A stretch of DNA of 64,000 nucleotides from Rubrobacter_D sp963840835 (GTDB lineage Bacteria > Actinomycetota > Rubrobacteria > Rubrobacterales > Rubrobacteraceae), in assembly GCA_963840835.1 (NCBI GenBank), contig CAWJAM010000001.1:186001-250000 (forward strand). The letters are read 5' to 3'. Under the pieces are notes generated by a model. The model made no database searches. It was not told the DNA's origin and worked only from the letters and a program-made list of their open reading frames with translations. Made by a program: the position numbers and the translations under genes. Positions 32,647 through 41,741 of this stretch are shown here, in pieces; positions within the stretch are counted from its first letter, which is position 1; each line of letters begins with the position of its first letter.

Positions 32647-32758
32647 TTGACACCACCGGGAGCGCAATACGGTGCAACACGTGGCAACCCGGAGAAAAGA
32701 AACCGCCTAAATATGCGGCATTTGCAACCCCCTGCAAACCCCTGCAACGCCTGATGGA
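32647..32758. repeat. att-flanking arm, module 1
   Basis: An arm of about 110 bases before att 1: TTGACACCACCGGGAGCGC, then CTAAATATGCGG, then three TGCAA words up to the att core. Here only one of the two period-11 TGACACCAC repeats remains. Homologous arms stand before att 3, 5, 6 and 7. Confidence 0.75.
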
Positions 32759-32807
32759 TCACTCGTAATGAGCAGGTCAGCGGTTCGAGTCCGCTCGTCG
32801 GCTCTCT
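32759..32807 (+). repeat. att site 1 (exact 49-bp tRNA-Thr 3' copy)
   Basis: Identical to 26351-26399. Right end of module 1 (26.4-32.8 kb). Confidence 0.9.
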
Positions 32808-32841
32808 ATAACCCCGATAGATACGGCGAATACTCGGAATG

Positions 32842-32875
32842 AGAGAAGCCTCTGGTGATCACCAGAGGCTTCTCT
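32842..32875. terminator. perfect 34-bp palindrome
   Basis: AGAGAAGCCTCTGGTGA followed by its exact complement, just after att 1. No T-tract. A possible bidirectional terminator insulating module 2 from module 1. Confidence 0.55.
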
Positions 32876-33029
32876 ACATCACCCATACATCACCGAGACA
32901 GGAGCGAGAATGTTCCAAAACTTGCTGTCTCGTAACGGTTGCCGTACCGCTTAGGAGACGGTAGTGATGTAGAGTGCTGTTGTGACTGAAGCGTCAAGGG
33001 AACAGCAGAGGTGAGGAAGAGTAGATGGG

Positions 33030-33215
33030 ATGAGCACCCACACCGCTACTTGGCTGGCCTGGTCGCTCGCCGGTCTCTCTGTGGCCATATCAGTGGCCAG
33101 GATCGCGCTGTACGTCCTCGCCCGTTCCCAGCCGAGTCCACATCTCACCATGTGGAGGGCAGTCGGTCCGACGATTGCTGAAAAGCGAACCGTGGCGACG
33201 GTTTCCACGGACTAA
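33030..33215 (+). CDS. short membrane-protein fragment
   Basis: 61 aa; one hydrophobic helix (ATWLAWSLAGLSVAISVARIALYVLA) followed by a short unrelated tail. It looks like the N-terminal membrane segment of a larger protein, perhaps a sensor kinase, cut off after about 40 residues. Weak ribosome site. Real expression is doubtful. Confidence 0.35.
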   Translation: MSTHTATWLAWSLAGLSVAISVARIALYVLARSQPSPHLTMWRAVGPTIAEKRTVATVSTD

Positions 33216-33234
33216 ACATACGAGGAGGATCGTC

Positions 33235-33711
33235 ATGACGATCGTAGAGTGGGCGCTCGTTGCGGCCGTTGTGTTCTCGGGACCGTGGTCCGGCCTCTTG
33301 GCGATGCTAACCACAATCCTGCACCCGATGATGGCAGCCATGGACGGCCGGGCCTTCCGGAACTTCATGGAAGCGTTCCTTCGATTTGCGAGAAAGGCCC
33401 GGTTCAACTACGTCTGCTCGATCGGGATGGGCCTCGCGCCGATCGTCGCGCTCGTGGCGCTCTGGGGGGATTGGAGCTCGGCTTCCTTCGTGCTCACCGC
33501 GATCGGGCTGGGTTCTGTGATCGTCGGTGTGTACGTCGTCGCCAACGTGTGGAAGGAACCGCTCTACGACGCGATACTAGCCTGGGACCCCGAGGCCATG
33601 CCGGCGGACTGGGAGGCGGGCCGGCGACGCTACTTCACAATCAACTGGATCAACGGCGTGTCAACCTGGTCGGCGTTCGGATTGTTTCTCGCAGCATTGA
33701 TGCTGCTGTAG
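33235..33711 (+). CDS. DUF1772-like (anthrone-oxygenase family) membrane protein
   Basis: 158 aa from ATG 33235 (GAGGAGGATCGTC upstream). Four hydrophobic segments and the family-like N-terminus GPWSGLLAMLTTILHPMM. A conserved-looking INWINGVSTWSAFG at the end matches the family's W-N pattern. Related proteins include fungal anthrone oxygenases and uncharacterised bacterial proteins. Only complete gene of the 1-kb module 2. Confidence 0.6.
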   Translation: MTIVEWALVAAVVFSGPWSGLLAMLTTILHPMMAAMDGRAFRNFMEAFLRFARKARFNYVCSIGMGLAPIVALVALWGDWSSASFVLTAIGLGSVIVGVYVVANVWKEPLYDAILAWDPEAMPADWEAGRRRYFTINWINGVSTWSAFGLFLAALMLL

Positions 33712-33770
33712 GGAACTGCGCGTTAGGCGGGGCGCAGCCCTAGTCTATTCCGCCGCGGACGATCGCGCCC

Positions 33771-33807
33771 TGAGCAGGTAAGCGGTTCGAGTCCGCTCGT
33801 CGGCTCT
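33771..33807 (+). repeat. att site 2 (partial)
   Basis: 37 bases from TGAGC to the tRNA end, with one change (GGTAAGCGG for GGTCAGCGG). No TGACACC arm precedes it. End of module 2. Confidence 0.82.
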
Positions 33808-34080
33808 TTATTTGGTTGCGATCTTCAGGGAAAACTCCGCACTACAAAGAGGCCTCGGCCCAAGGCCAGGGCTAACTAACCTCAACCCGCCAAAGACGCG
33901 CTTTTGGTCGAATGAACGCATGACTGCACAGCGCATCGATTTTGCTCACTGGCAATACTACCTCGACGTGCCCGTATTACCTGCTTAGCGCTGCCATCGG
34001 GAAGGCGAAGGGCTACTAGAGCTGTCTGCTGGCGCGGGGTTGGTTGCGTCGCCGAAGCCGTCAGCGTCTCGGCGGCGGGC
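33808..34080. other. non-coding int-side arm relic of module 3
   Basis: No gene seen. The first 110 bases resemble those after att 3 (46652 onward): GCAGGGAAAACT-like, AAAGAGG-CTCGG, CCAAGGCC and CAACCCGCC blocks in the same order. This indicates that modules 3 and 4 came from related elements whose integrase has been deleted. Confidence 0.6.
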
Positions 34081-34120
34081 TTGCTGGGTTACCAAACGCA
34101 GCGTATGATGTTTGGTAACC
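34081..34120 (+). promoter_or_regulatory. promoter bracketed by an 11-bp inverted repeat
   Basis: TTGCTG (34081-34086), 17 bases, TATGAT (34104-34109). The perfect arms GGTTACCAAAC (34087-34097) and GTTTGGTAACC (34110-34120) flank the -10 box. A protein on this site would control the giant regulator gene that follows 28 bases later; autoregulation is the simplest reading. Confidence 0.65.
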
Positions 34121-34147
34121 CTAGTTACTTAGGAGAGTACTGCACAG

Positions 34148-37100
34148 ATGACACGGCGCATTCCCCAGGTGGCGGACGGGGTGCTCCATGTTCTCGACCC
34201 ATCGGGCGGACCGGAGATCGCAGTGGCCTCGCCCTCTTGGATTGCCTGGCTTACCGATCCGGCGACGCGTTCGTTCTCGTTCCAGGGTCCGAGCTGCAGA
34301 TACACCGCCCGCAAGGAGCACCGGTCGCGTGGTGGCGAGTATTGGGTCGCCTACCGCAAGCAAGGTGGCAAGCTCCACAAGGCCTATCTTGGTAAAGCAG
34401 AGGACGTCACTCTCGCCCGACTGGAGGACGTCGCGGCGATGATGGCCGACCGCGGTGGTGAGGTTGTGGCGAGCCCACTCTCGGATGCGACCTCAGGGGA
34501 TGGCGGCGCTTCTAGGCGTGTGGATGCCGCCGCTACTACAGACAGTCGCACGACGGCGAATGATCAACTGCGGGAGCGTCAAGGCCACAGTACCAGCGCT
34601 GACCCACTTCTCATGACCAAGCTTGCCGTCCCGTCAACTCGCGTCTCCCTCGTGCCACGCCCGCGCCTGAGTGAGCGACTCGAAGAAGGGCTGGGACCAC
34701 AGCTCATCCTCGTCTCAGCGCCCGCAGGCTTCGGCAAGAGCACCCTGCTTGGCACGTGGGCCTCCGAGTTGTCCGGCAGCGGTCGGCCTATGGCTTGGTA
34801 TTCCCTGGATTCTGGAGACAATGACCCGGCGCAGTTCTGGCGCTACTTCTTTAGCGCTATAGATCTACTGCAGCCAGGCTCCGGAAAGACAGCCCTGGCG
34901 CTGCTTGGCTCCCCGCAGGCACCGCCTATCGAGGCGATCCTGACCACCCTACTGAACGAGTTAGTCGACTTGTCAACCGACGCGGTGCTTGTCGTAGATG
35001 ATTACCATCTGATCGAGTCTCAAACGATCCACGAGGCACTAACCTTCTTGATCGACCATCTCCCACCGCGAATGTCCCTGGTGATCGCTACACGGATGGA
35101 CCCGCCCCTGCCGCTACCGAGGTTGCGGGCACGCGGCGAGATGACCGAGCTCCGCGCGGCCGACTTACGCTTCACCTCCGAGGAGGCAGCAACGTTCCTT
35201 AACCGGGTTATGGGCCTCGAGCTCTCTTCTGAAGATACTGCCGAGCTGGAGGGACGTACCGAGGGCTGGATAGCGGGACTGCAGATGGCGGCCCTTGCCA
35301 TGCGGGATCATGCCGATATCCCAGGCTTCATCGCTGCGTTCGCGGGCAGCAACCGCTACGTGTTGGACTACCTGGCCGAGGAGGTACTAGCGCGGCAACC
35401 GGAAGAGCTGCAAACCTTCCTGCTCGAAACCTCCATCCTCGACCGGATGCGCGCCCCCTTGTGTAACGCGCTCACCGGGCGCGCCGATGGGCAGACGGCG
35501 CTGGAGCGTCTCGAGCACGCAAACCTGTTCGTCATTCCCCTAGACGATGAGAGGCACTGGTACCGTTACCACCATCTCTTCGCCGACGTGCTGCGCCAGC
35601 GCCTGAGCCAGACGCAAGCCGATCTCGTCCCGGAACTGCATAAGGGGGCCAGCGGGTGGTTCGAGGAGGAAGGGCTTGTTCCCGAAGCGATTCATCACGC
35701 CCTGGCAGCCCAGGATTGGGAGCGGGCAATCCGCCTGATCGAATCGAACGGAGTGGCGGTCGTGCTGGGCAGGCAGGTCCAAACGATGCTCGCCTGGATC
35801 GACCGGGTTCCGGAGGAGCTGGCGCGTGAGCGTCCCGCCCTCTGCACCATTCGCGCGTTGGCGCTCGTGCTCTCCAATCGTCCGGACGCCGCCGAAGCCA
35901 GCCTACGGGATGCCGAACGCTACCTAGGTGCAGACCCGACCACCGAGCAAGCCCGCACCATCCTGGGTCGGGCGGCCGTGACCCGGGCGGCCATCGCGCG
36001 GTCCTCCGGCGACCTCGAACGCTGCGTCGCCATGGGGCGTAGGGCGCTAGAGCTGCTGCCGGAGACCGAGTCGAACGGGCGAGCGGCCGCCAAGACCAAC
36101 GCGGCTCTAGCGTATCAGGTGAGTGGCGACGTGGCGCCCGCAAACGAACGCGCGTTGGAGGAGGTGACGGCCTCGTTCCACGCCTCCGGCGCCCAAGTTA
36201 TGCTGCTCAGGAGCATCGACTTTCTCGCGCGGTTGCGGACGCTGCAGGGGCGCCTCAGGGCGGCCGCCGCGACCTACGAGGAATCGGCCCAGGTGGCGTC
36301 GGGACGGGACGGATTGCGGGGCACGGTCAACGGCGCAGCCTACTACGTGGGCCTGGGAGACATACACCGCGAATGGAACGATCTCGACTCCGCCGAAAGT
36401 CATCTGAGACGCGGCATAGAAATGTTTACCGGGACTATGTCGGTCGACGCGGAGGTGGTCACGCACGGCTACTTATCACTCGCTCGTTTGCAGCAGGCTC
36501 GCGGCCGGCATGCCGATGCGCAAGCAACTCTGGAGGAGTTCGCCGACCTGGCTCGCCAGCGGGATTTCTTTTCGCTACTGGCCGCGCGTGGGGAGGCAGC
36601 GCTGGCGAGGCTCGCCCTCGTCCAAGACAATCTCCTCGCTGCCGCCAGCTGGGCCGAAGCCAGCGGGCTCGGCGCCTACGACGAACTCAGCTATCGTCGC
36701 GAGGAGCAGTATCTTACCCGGGCGCGTGTGCTCATCGCCCAGGGACGGCTAGACTCGATGGGCTCTTATCTCGACGATGCACTGGGTTTGCTCGATCGGC
36801 TGTTGACGGTAGCGCAGGGCGCAGGGCGGATGGGAAGCGTCATCGAGATCCTGGCCCTGCGCGCGCTGGCACTGCAGGCGCGACACGAAACGAGTGAGGC
36901 GCTTGCGGCACTCGAAAGAGCCCTCGTACTCGCGGAACCCGAAGGCTACGTCCGCGTCTTCGTGGACGAAGGAGCGCCGATGGAAGCCCTGCTCTCGGAA
37001 CTCCTCAAGGGGCGCAAGGGACCCCGTGTCGCACCGCAACACGCCTTACTCGGCTATGCGCGGCGGTTGCTGGCAGTGTTCGAGTCGCCACACGCGAGCA

Positions 37101-37351
37101 CCGATCCAGCGGCACCCAGCGGGTCCGCCGCCGGGCAACATCAGCCGCTACTCGATCCCCCCACCGCACGCGAACAGGAGGTGCTGACGCTGATCGCCGA
37201 GGGCCTCTCAAACCGGGAGATAGCAGCCCGGCTCTTCATCGAGGTCGGCACCGTCAAAGGGTACATCCATAGCCTCTTGCGCAAGCTCGAAGTAGACAAC
37301 CGCACCAAAGCGGTCGCACGCGCGCGCGAACTGCACCTCTTCTCCGAGTAG
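34148..37351 (+). CDS. LAL (MalT-like) LuxR-family ATPase regulator
   Basis: 1067 aa. Residues 1-95 form a basic, beta-rich region with YWVAYRKQGGKLHKAYLGKAEDVTLARL, not part of the usual LAL layout and reminiscent of arm-type DNA-binding domains. A linker is followed by the STAND ATPase with Walker A SAPAGFGKSTLLGTW (about residue 200) and Walker B AVLVVDDYH, then TPR-like helical repeats. The C-terminal LuxR helix-turn-helix is LTAREQEVL-like (PTAREQEVLTLIAEGLSNREIAARLFIEVGTV). Such regulators switch on catabolic or secondary-metabolite genes on ligand binding. GGAGAG upstream. Confidence 0.9.
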   Translation: MTRRIPQVADGVLHVLDPSGGPEIAVASPSWIAWLTDPATRSFSFQGPSCRYTARKEHRSRGGEYWVAYRKQGGKLHKAYLGKAEDVTLARLEDVAAMMADRGGEVVASPLSDATSGDGGASRRVDAAATTDSRTTANDQLRERQGHSTSADPLLMTKLAVPSTRVSLVPRPRLSERLEEGLGPQLILVSAPAGFGKSTLLGTWASELSGSGRPMAWYSLDSGDNDPAQFWRYFFSAIDLLQPGSGKTALALLGSPQAPPIEAILTTLLNELVDLSTDAVLVVDDYHLIESQTIHEALTFLIDHLPPRMSLVIATRMDPPLPLPRLRARGEMTELRAADLRFTSEEAATFLNRVMGLELSSEDTAELEGRTEGWIAGLQMAALAMRDHADIPGFIAAFAGSNRYVLDYLAEEVLARQPEELQTFLLETSILDRMRAPLCNALTGRADGQTALERLEHANLFVIPLDDERHWYRYHHLFADVLRQRLSQTQADLVPELHKGASGWFEEEGLVPEAIHHALAAQDWERAIRLIESNGVAVVLGRQVQTMLAWIDRVPEELARERPALCTIRALALVLSNRPDAAEASLRDAERYLGADPTTEQARTILGRAAVTRAAIARSSGDLERCVAMGRRALELLPETESNGRAAAKTNAALAYQVSGDVAPANERALEEVTASFHASGAQVMLLRSIDFLARLRTLQGRLRAAAATYEESAQVASGRDGLRGTVNGAAYYVGLGDIHREWNDLDSAESHLRRGIEMFTGTMSVDAEVVTHGYLSLARLQQARGRHADAQATLEEFADLARQRDFFSLLAARGEAALARLALVQDNLLAAASWAEASGLGAYDELSYRREEQYLTRARVLIAQGRLDSMGSYLDDALGLLDRLLTVAQGAGRMGSVIEILALRALALQARHETSEALAALERALVLAEPEGYVRVFVDEGAPMEALLSELLKGRKGPRVAPQHALLGYARRLLAVFESPHASTDPAAPSGSAAGQHQPLLDPPTAREQEVLTLIAEGLSNREIAARLFIEVGTVKGYIHSLLRKLEVDNRTKAVARARELHLFSE

Positions 37352-37512
37352 TAGCTCCGGTTACCCAACCAGTCCTCGCCGTGTCCACTATGCTCGAAGC
37401 ATCCTTCTAACCCCACCCGCAAAACCTACCCACACCCCTACCTTTGGATGGATGCGCTCCTACCCGGCACTCTCTTATGCTCGGGTCGGTGATGGCAAGG
37501 AAAGGACACAAA

Positions 37513-37929
37513 GTGAAACCATCGGCTCTGGCTTCCGGATCTCAGTCCCTCATCTGCCCCTTCTGCGAAGCGGGCGAGTTGTCATCCAACGACCACCACA
37601 ACGGGGTTCGCTGCCCGGTGTGTGGGTACGCGCCGAGTCGCAGTGTCTTGGGAACGCTCCAGCAGATAATCTCTCTGTCAGACGCCCTAGGAAGCCACGC
37701 CTGCGAGTGCGGCCACCCCGAGATGCGCCGCCTCCCCGACGGAGTATCCCACTGTCCGGCCTGCAGTTCGGAGGTTCTACCTACAAGCTCTAGATGCCGC
37801 ACGCAAGCGGTCGGTACGAGCACAGGTCATCGCCAAGGCGGTGGTGGCAGAAATCCCGAGGCAGCGCCAGCACCGAAGAAGTCCAGCCAAAGGCGGGCGA
37901 TGCGAACGCCGGGAGGAGGTGACCTATGA
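37513..37929 (+). CDS. small double zinc-ribbon protein
   Basis: About 138 aa from GTG 37513 (GGAAAGGACACAAA upstream; ATG 37492 also possible). First ribbon CPFC...CPVCG (residues about 15-45), second CECG...CPAC (about 70-90). The C-terminal 45 residues are Gly/Pro/Arg-rich and disordered-looking. Probably a nucleic-acid or regulatory protein; no specific family recognised. Confidence 0.6.
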   Translation: MKPSALASGSQSLICPFCEAGELSSNDHHNGVRCPVCGYAPSRSVLGTLQQIISLSDALGSHACECGHPEMRRLPDGVSHCPACSSEVLPTSSRCRTQAVGTSTGHRQGGGGRNPEAAPAPKKSSQRRAMRTPGGGDL

Positions 37930-38000
37930 GAGATCCTTTCCGCAAGCCACAGTGGCCTGCGGAGATGTCGCAAACATACGAGCTAAAGGAGGTTTGAAGG

Positions 38001-38615
38001 ATGTTGAAGCGAACAGACATAGTCCTGTCGGTGGGGACGTTGGCGTTGGTCATCCTCGCCGTGGTAGGCATGGCCGCCACGGGCACCATCGACGAGGTCG
38101 GCGCGTGGGCGTGGGAGCGTCACCACAACGTCCTGAGCTGGTACATAAGGCCCCTCTTTTTCCTGCCGTTCTGCTACTTCGCCTATAAGCGGAGCCTTTT
38201 CGGCATGGTGCTCACCCTCGTGGCGTTGGCCACCAGCATGTCCTGGTTCCCGGCGCAGGAGACGACCAGCCCCGCGGTGATCGAGATGCTGGCGGCGGAA
38301 AAGGCGTACTTCGCCGCCGGCTGGCCGCTTTGGAAGGTCCTCTTGGCCTTGATCGTGCCGATCAGTTTTGCGGCGTTGGGCCTGGCCTTCTGGAAACGGT
38401 CGCTCGTGTGGGGGCTGGCGGTGATCAACGGGGCGATCCTGATCAAGACCGGGTGGACGTTCGTGGTCAGCACCGAGGCGGGCGCCATGTCGCACCTGCC
38501 AGCCGCCGTGCTGGGCCTGGCGGTCTTGAACGCGGTGGTCCTGTACGTCCGGCACAGGATGCGCAAGGGGTCTTCGCCCAAATCCCCGCAGCAGGCAGGC
38601 CAGCATGGCGGCTAG
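38001..38615 (+). CDS. polytopic membrane protein, unknown
   Basis: 204 aa with five or six hydrophobic segments (LSVGTLALVILAVVGMAATG at the N-terminus) and a charged C-terminal tail. AAAGGAGGTTTGAAGG gives a strong ribosome site. Segment VLLALIVPISFAALGLAFWKRSLVWG and the motif ILIKTGWTF are notable. No family recognised; it precedes another membrane protein on the same strand. Confidence 0.65.
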   Translation: MLKRTDIVLSVGTLALVILAVVGMAATGTIDEVGAWAWERHHNVLSWYIRPLFFLPFCYFAYKRSLFGMVLTLVALATSMSWFPAQETTSPAVIEMLAAEKAYFAAGWPLWKVLLALIVPISFAALGLAFWKRSLVWGLAVINGAILIKTGWTFVVSTEAGAMSHLPAAVLGLAVLNAVVLYVRHRMRKGSSPKSPQQAGQHGG

Positions 38616-38714
38616 GTCCGTCGGGGGGTTTTGCGGGCTCCATGCCGCCGGCGCTTTCCGTGCATCCGACCGTCCTCGACGTTTCGAACGGATAACCGAA
38701 AAGGAGGATCTCAG

Positions 38715-39527
38715 ATGATGTCCCGTCTATCGAGCGTGGTGAAACGACACCCGATCATCACGTTCTTCGTCCTTAGCTACGCGATCTCGTGGGGAGCCTT
38801 GCCGTTCGAGGCCGTGAGGTTCTTGCCGTCCGGGCCGTTCTTCGCCGCCCTCATCGTGATCCCCATAACCCAAGGCCTCTCGGGGCTGCGGACTCTCGGC
38901 TCCCGGATGATCCGCTGGCGCGTGAGGTGGTGGTGGTACGCGCTGGCTCTCGGCCTTCCGCTCGCGGTCCACGCTACCGTCGTGGGGCTCAACGTCGCCG
39001 GCGGGGCAGGCGTACCTTCGCTTACCTTCACCTCGTTGACCACCTTCCTCACGGTGTTCGCCGTGCGACTGGTCAACCCCGCGGACGGGCCGCTGGGCGA
39101 GCATCCGGGCTGGAACGGGGTCGCCTTGCCCGGTCTGCAGGCCAGCTACTCGCCGCTTCTCGCCACCATGATCCTGGCGCCGCTCGTGGCCGGCTGGCAC
39201 TTGCCCCTGTTCTTCCTGGAGGAAGGCGGCTTGCAGCCATCCATCCTCGTAGGCGGTCTCGTGACGACGATGGCGGTGACGTTCTGGTACACGTGGCTCT
39301 TTAACCACACCGCAGGCAGCATCCTACTGGTGGTCGCAGCGCACTCCGTCGAAGGGAGCATCCAGGGCCAGGGCTGGATCTACATGGTCGTGTGGTTGGC
39401 CGTGGCGATCGGGTTGGTCGTCTTCGACCGGAAGGCCTGGCGCGCACCCGCGCCTGCTGAGGCGACGACACAACCTTCGATGCCATCCAGGGCGACCAAA
39501 GAAGCGGCGCCGGTGGCTCCTGCTTAG
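38715..39527 (+). CDS. CPBP (CAAX/Abi)-like intramembrane protease homologue, degenerate motif 1
   Basis: 270 aa, about eight helices. Motif 1, normally EExxxR, reads EHPGWNG: one Glu is replaced and Arg is missing. The following ALPGLQASYSPLLA and the motif-2 region GWHLPLFF (His kept) and motif-3 AAHSVEG (His kept) match the family. Activity is doubtful. The start ATGATG at 38715 follows a strong AAAAGGAGGATCTCAG. A copy of this leader lies at 39641. Confidence 0.7.
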   Translation: MMSRLSSVVKRHPIITFFVLSYAISWGALPFEAVRFLPSGPFFAALIVIPITQGLSGLRTLGSRMIRWRVRWWWYALALGLPLAVHATVVGLNVAGGAGVPSLTFTSLTTFLTVFAVRLVNPADGPLGEHPGWNGVALPGLQASYSPLLATMILAPLVAGWHLPLFFLEEGGLQPSILVGGLVTTMAVTFWYTWLFNHTAGSILLVVAAHSVEGSIQGQGWIYMVVWLAVAIGLVVFDRKAWRAPAPAEATTQPSMPSRATKEAAPVAPA

Positions 39528-39848
39528 CTCTTAGCTCCAGCGCTTGAGAGAAGCGTGCTCTCTCTAGGAGGAGCCGGGAGCTCCCGGCTCCTCCTTCCGG
39601 AGGCCACCTCACCTCGACCGTTTCCTATGCTGTAGACAGGCAACCGAAAAGGAGGATCTCAGATGATGTCACTGCAGACAGATCGGCAATACGCTTAGGT
39701 GACGAGCGAGGCGATCGAGTAGGTGGCCAAAGCCGTGCGCACCGACCGGCCACTGACCCGCTAAACCCAGCAGCGAACGTTGGGGCGCCTACTCAATCAC
39801 TGCGACGCCAGACAGTAAGTACTGCACGAGTTCATGAAAGGAGAAAGG
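39528..39848 (+). other. intergenic region with duplicated leader and aborted reading frame
   Basis: After the terminator, AACCGAAAAGGAGG and ATCTCAGATGATGTC (39647-39676) repeat the leader and first codons of the 38715 gene almost exactly. They are followed by only eight codons and a TAG. Beyond, a stretch with scattered stops (RTDRPLTR, RTLGRLLNHCDA) looks like a decayed gene. Nothing else seen. Confidence 0.6.
39566..39597. terminator. palindromic terminator
   Basis: AGGAGGAGCCGGGAG followed immediately by its complement, then CTTCC. A 15-bp perfect stem, 38 bases after the stop of the CPBP-like gene. Confidence 0.65.
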
Positions 39849-40109
39849 ATGGCCGTTTACGAGATCCGGGTTAAGGGGCACCTCGATGGGCGCTGGTCCG
39901 AGTGGTTCGACGGGCTCACGATTGCCAATGTGGAGAACGGCGATGCTCTCCTTTCGGGAGAGATCGTGGACCAGTCCGCGCTGCACGGGGTGCTGAACAA
40001 GGTGCGTGACCTGGGTTTGCCCCTGATGGCGGTGAGTAGGATTAGGTCGATGCCGGGGGGTCTCCAACCCATCAAGCAGGACGACGAAAAAGGAGCTGGG
40101 AAGCGATGA
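39849..40109 (+). CDS. small hypothetical protein
   Basis: 86 aa from ATG 39849 (AAAGGAGAAAGG upstream). A compact alpha/beta protein (YEIRVKGHLDGRWSEWFDGLTI...VDQSALHGVLNKVRDLGLPLMAVSRI), a pattern common in actinobacterial hypotheticals next to redox genes. The stop overlaps the flavin hydroxylase ATG (ATGA), so the two are coupled. Confidence 0.75.
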   Translation: MAVYEIRVKGHLDGRWSEWFDGLTIANVENGDALLSGEIVDQSALHGVLNKVRDLGLPLMAVSRIRSMPGGLQPIKQDDEKGAGKR

Positions 40110-41605
40110 ACGGAAACGAACACGCCACGCGGACGAGCGGCACAACCGACCGATCCCTGACCGAGGAGGTCGAGGTCGCCGTCGTCGGGGCCGGTCCCAC
40201 CGGGCTCACCCTGGCCGTCATGCTCTCGGGCTACGGGATACGGACCGCCGTGCTAGACGGCGCCGCGGGACCCGCGCGCCACTCTCGGGCGGCCGTCGTG
40301 CACGCGAGGACGCTGGAGACCCTGGAGCCCTTGGGCGTCGTGGGCGAGATGGTAGGCGGGGGCGTCGTGGTTCCGCACTTCGGCGTGCGCGACCGCGATC
40401 GCCTACTTCTCGGGGTCGATTTCGACGGGCTGCCAACCACCCACCCTTACACGCTGATGCTGCCGCAGGACCGGACGGAGCGCATCCTGTTAAGGGCGCT
40501 CCGCGAGCAGGGCGGGGGGGTCCTTTGGGAGCACGAAGCGGTCGGACTCAGTCAGGACGAAGGAGGAGTCGAACTGGTCGTGCGGGGTGCGAGGGGGGAG
40601 AGGCGGGTGCGGGCTCGCTACGTCGTCGGCTGCGACGGCGGGCACAGCTTCGCGCGGGGGGCTCTCGGCATACCGTTTCAGGGCGACACTTACCCCCACT
40701 CCTTCGTGCTGGCCGACGTGCGCATGAGTTGGGCGCTGCCCGAAGACGAGGTGCAACTCTTCTTCTCCCCGGAGGGACTCGTCGTTGTGGCTCCGCTTCC
40801 GCAAGGGCACCACCGCGTGGTGGCCACGGTGGAGGAGGCCCCGGCCGAGCCGTCCCGCTCCGACGTCCAAGAGCTCCTCGACCTCCGCGGGCCACGCGCG
40901 CGGTGCACGCGCGTCGAGGAGGTCGTCTGGTCGTCGCGCTTCCGCGTCCAGCACAGGATCGCCGCCCGCTTCCGCGAGGGAGGGGTCTTCCTGTGCGGGG
41001 ACGCCGCGCACGTGCACAGCCCCGCTGGCGGACAGGGCATGAACACCGGCATCCAGGACGCGGCGAACCTCGCCTGGAAGCTGGCGTTGGTGGTTCGTGG
41101 GCGTGCCCCAGGGTCGCTCCTCGACTCCTACGGGCGGGAGCGGAGGCCGGTGGCCCGGGGCGTGGTCTCCACCACCGATCGGCTCACCCGGCTGGCAACC
41201 GTGCGCTCGCCACTCCTCCGCCGCCTGCGCAACGTCTTGATCCCTATCGCCGGCCGTGCGGGTCGATTGCCGCGTCGGCTCGCGGAGAACCTCTCGGAAC
41301 TCGACGTCGCCTACCGGGCCGGGTGGAGCGTGGACGGCTCCAAGACGGTGGAGCGCTGGGCCCCGAAAGGGCAAGGCGCGCTCCCCGGCCTGGACCCCGC
41401 CTTGACGCTCGTCGTCCCAGAGCACCAGGAGAAGCGGGCTACCGCGAACGTCGGGCACTTCCCGAACCTTCCGGTCCGCGTCGTACCGAGGGCCCACCTG
41501 GCGCATGCCGCGCTCGTGCGTCCGGACGGCTACGTGGCGGGCCGCGCCGCGCCGAACCAGCACGCTCGACTGCTCGAACTCCTGGCACGGGCGCTCGGGG
41601 TTTAG
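40106..41605 (+). CDS. FAD-dependent aromatic hydroxylase (PheA/TfdB/RdmE type)
   Basis: 499 aa class-A flavoprotein monooxygenase. FAD motif VVGAGPTGLTLAVML, the GCDGGHSFARGALG (DG) motif and FLCGDAAHVHSPAGGQGMNTGIQDAANLAWKLA (GD motif). The C-terminal thioredoxin-like domain is shortened but present. Typical substrates are phenols or polyketide aromatics. Coupled to the small gene upstream; possibly under the LuxR-type regulator of the same module. Confidence 0.9.
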   Translation: MNGNEHATRTSGTTDRSLTEEVEVAVVGAGPTGLTLAVMLSGYGIRTAVLDGAAGPARHSRAAVVHARTLETLEPLGVVGEMVGGGVVVPHFGVRDRDRLLLGVDFDGLPTTHPYTLMLPQDRTERILLRALREQGGGVLWEHEAVGLSQDEGGVELVVRGARGERRVRARYVVGCDGGHSFARGALGIPFQGDTYPHSFVLADVRMSWALPEDEVQLFFSPEGLVVVAPLPQGHHRVVATVEEAPAEPSRSDVQELLDLRGPRARCTRVEEVVWSSRFRVQHRIAARFREGGVFLCGDAAHVHSPAGGQGMNTGIQDAANLAWKLALVVRGRAPGSLLDSYGRERRPVARGVVSTTDRLTRLATVRSPLLRRLRNVLIPIAGRAGRLPRRLAENLSELDVAYRAGWSVDGSKTVERWAPKGQGALPGLDPALTLVVPEHQEKRATANVGHFPNLPVRVVPRAHLAHAALVRPDGYVAGRAAPNQHARLLELLARALGV

Positions 41606-41741
41606 GCTTGCCGGAGCACACTGACGGCCACCTGAGCGCTGATCGAGGAAGCGTCCCCCGTGAGCAAACAAGATCGTGAAGCAGCTGTGCCGATATTGAC
41701 ACCACTCTGACACCACCGGGAGCGCAATACTGTGCAACACT

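Larger units (their letters stand above)
27854..32680. repeat. 4.8-kb duplicated cargo block, copy A
   Basis: Matches 41696-46523 in direct orientation at a constant offset of 13,842 (13,843 after a one-base deletion near 32160). Roughly thirty differences could be counted by eye, so about 99% identity. The left boundary is a copy of the arm sequence (TTGACACCACTCTGACACC, direct repeat of period 11). The similarity falls sharply in the arm before the att site at the right end. Confidence 0.92.
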
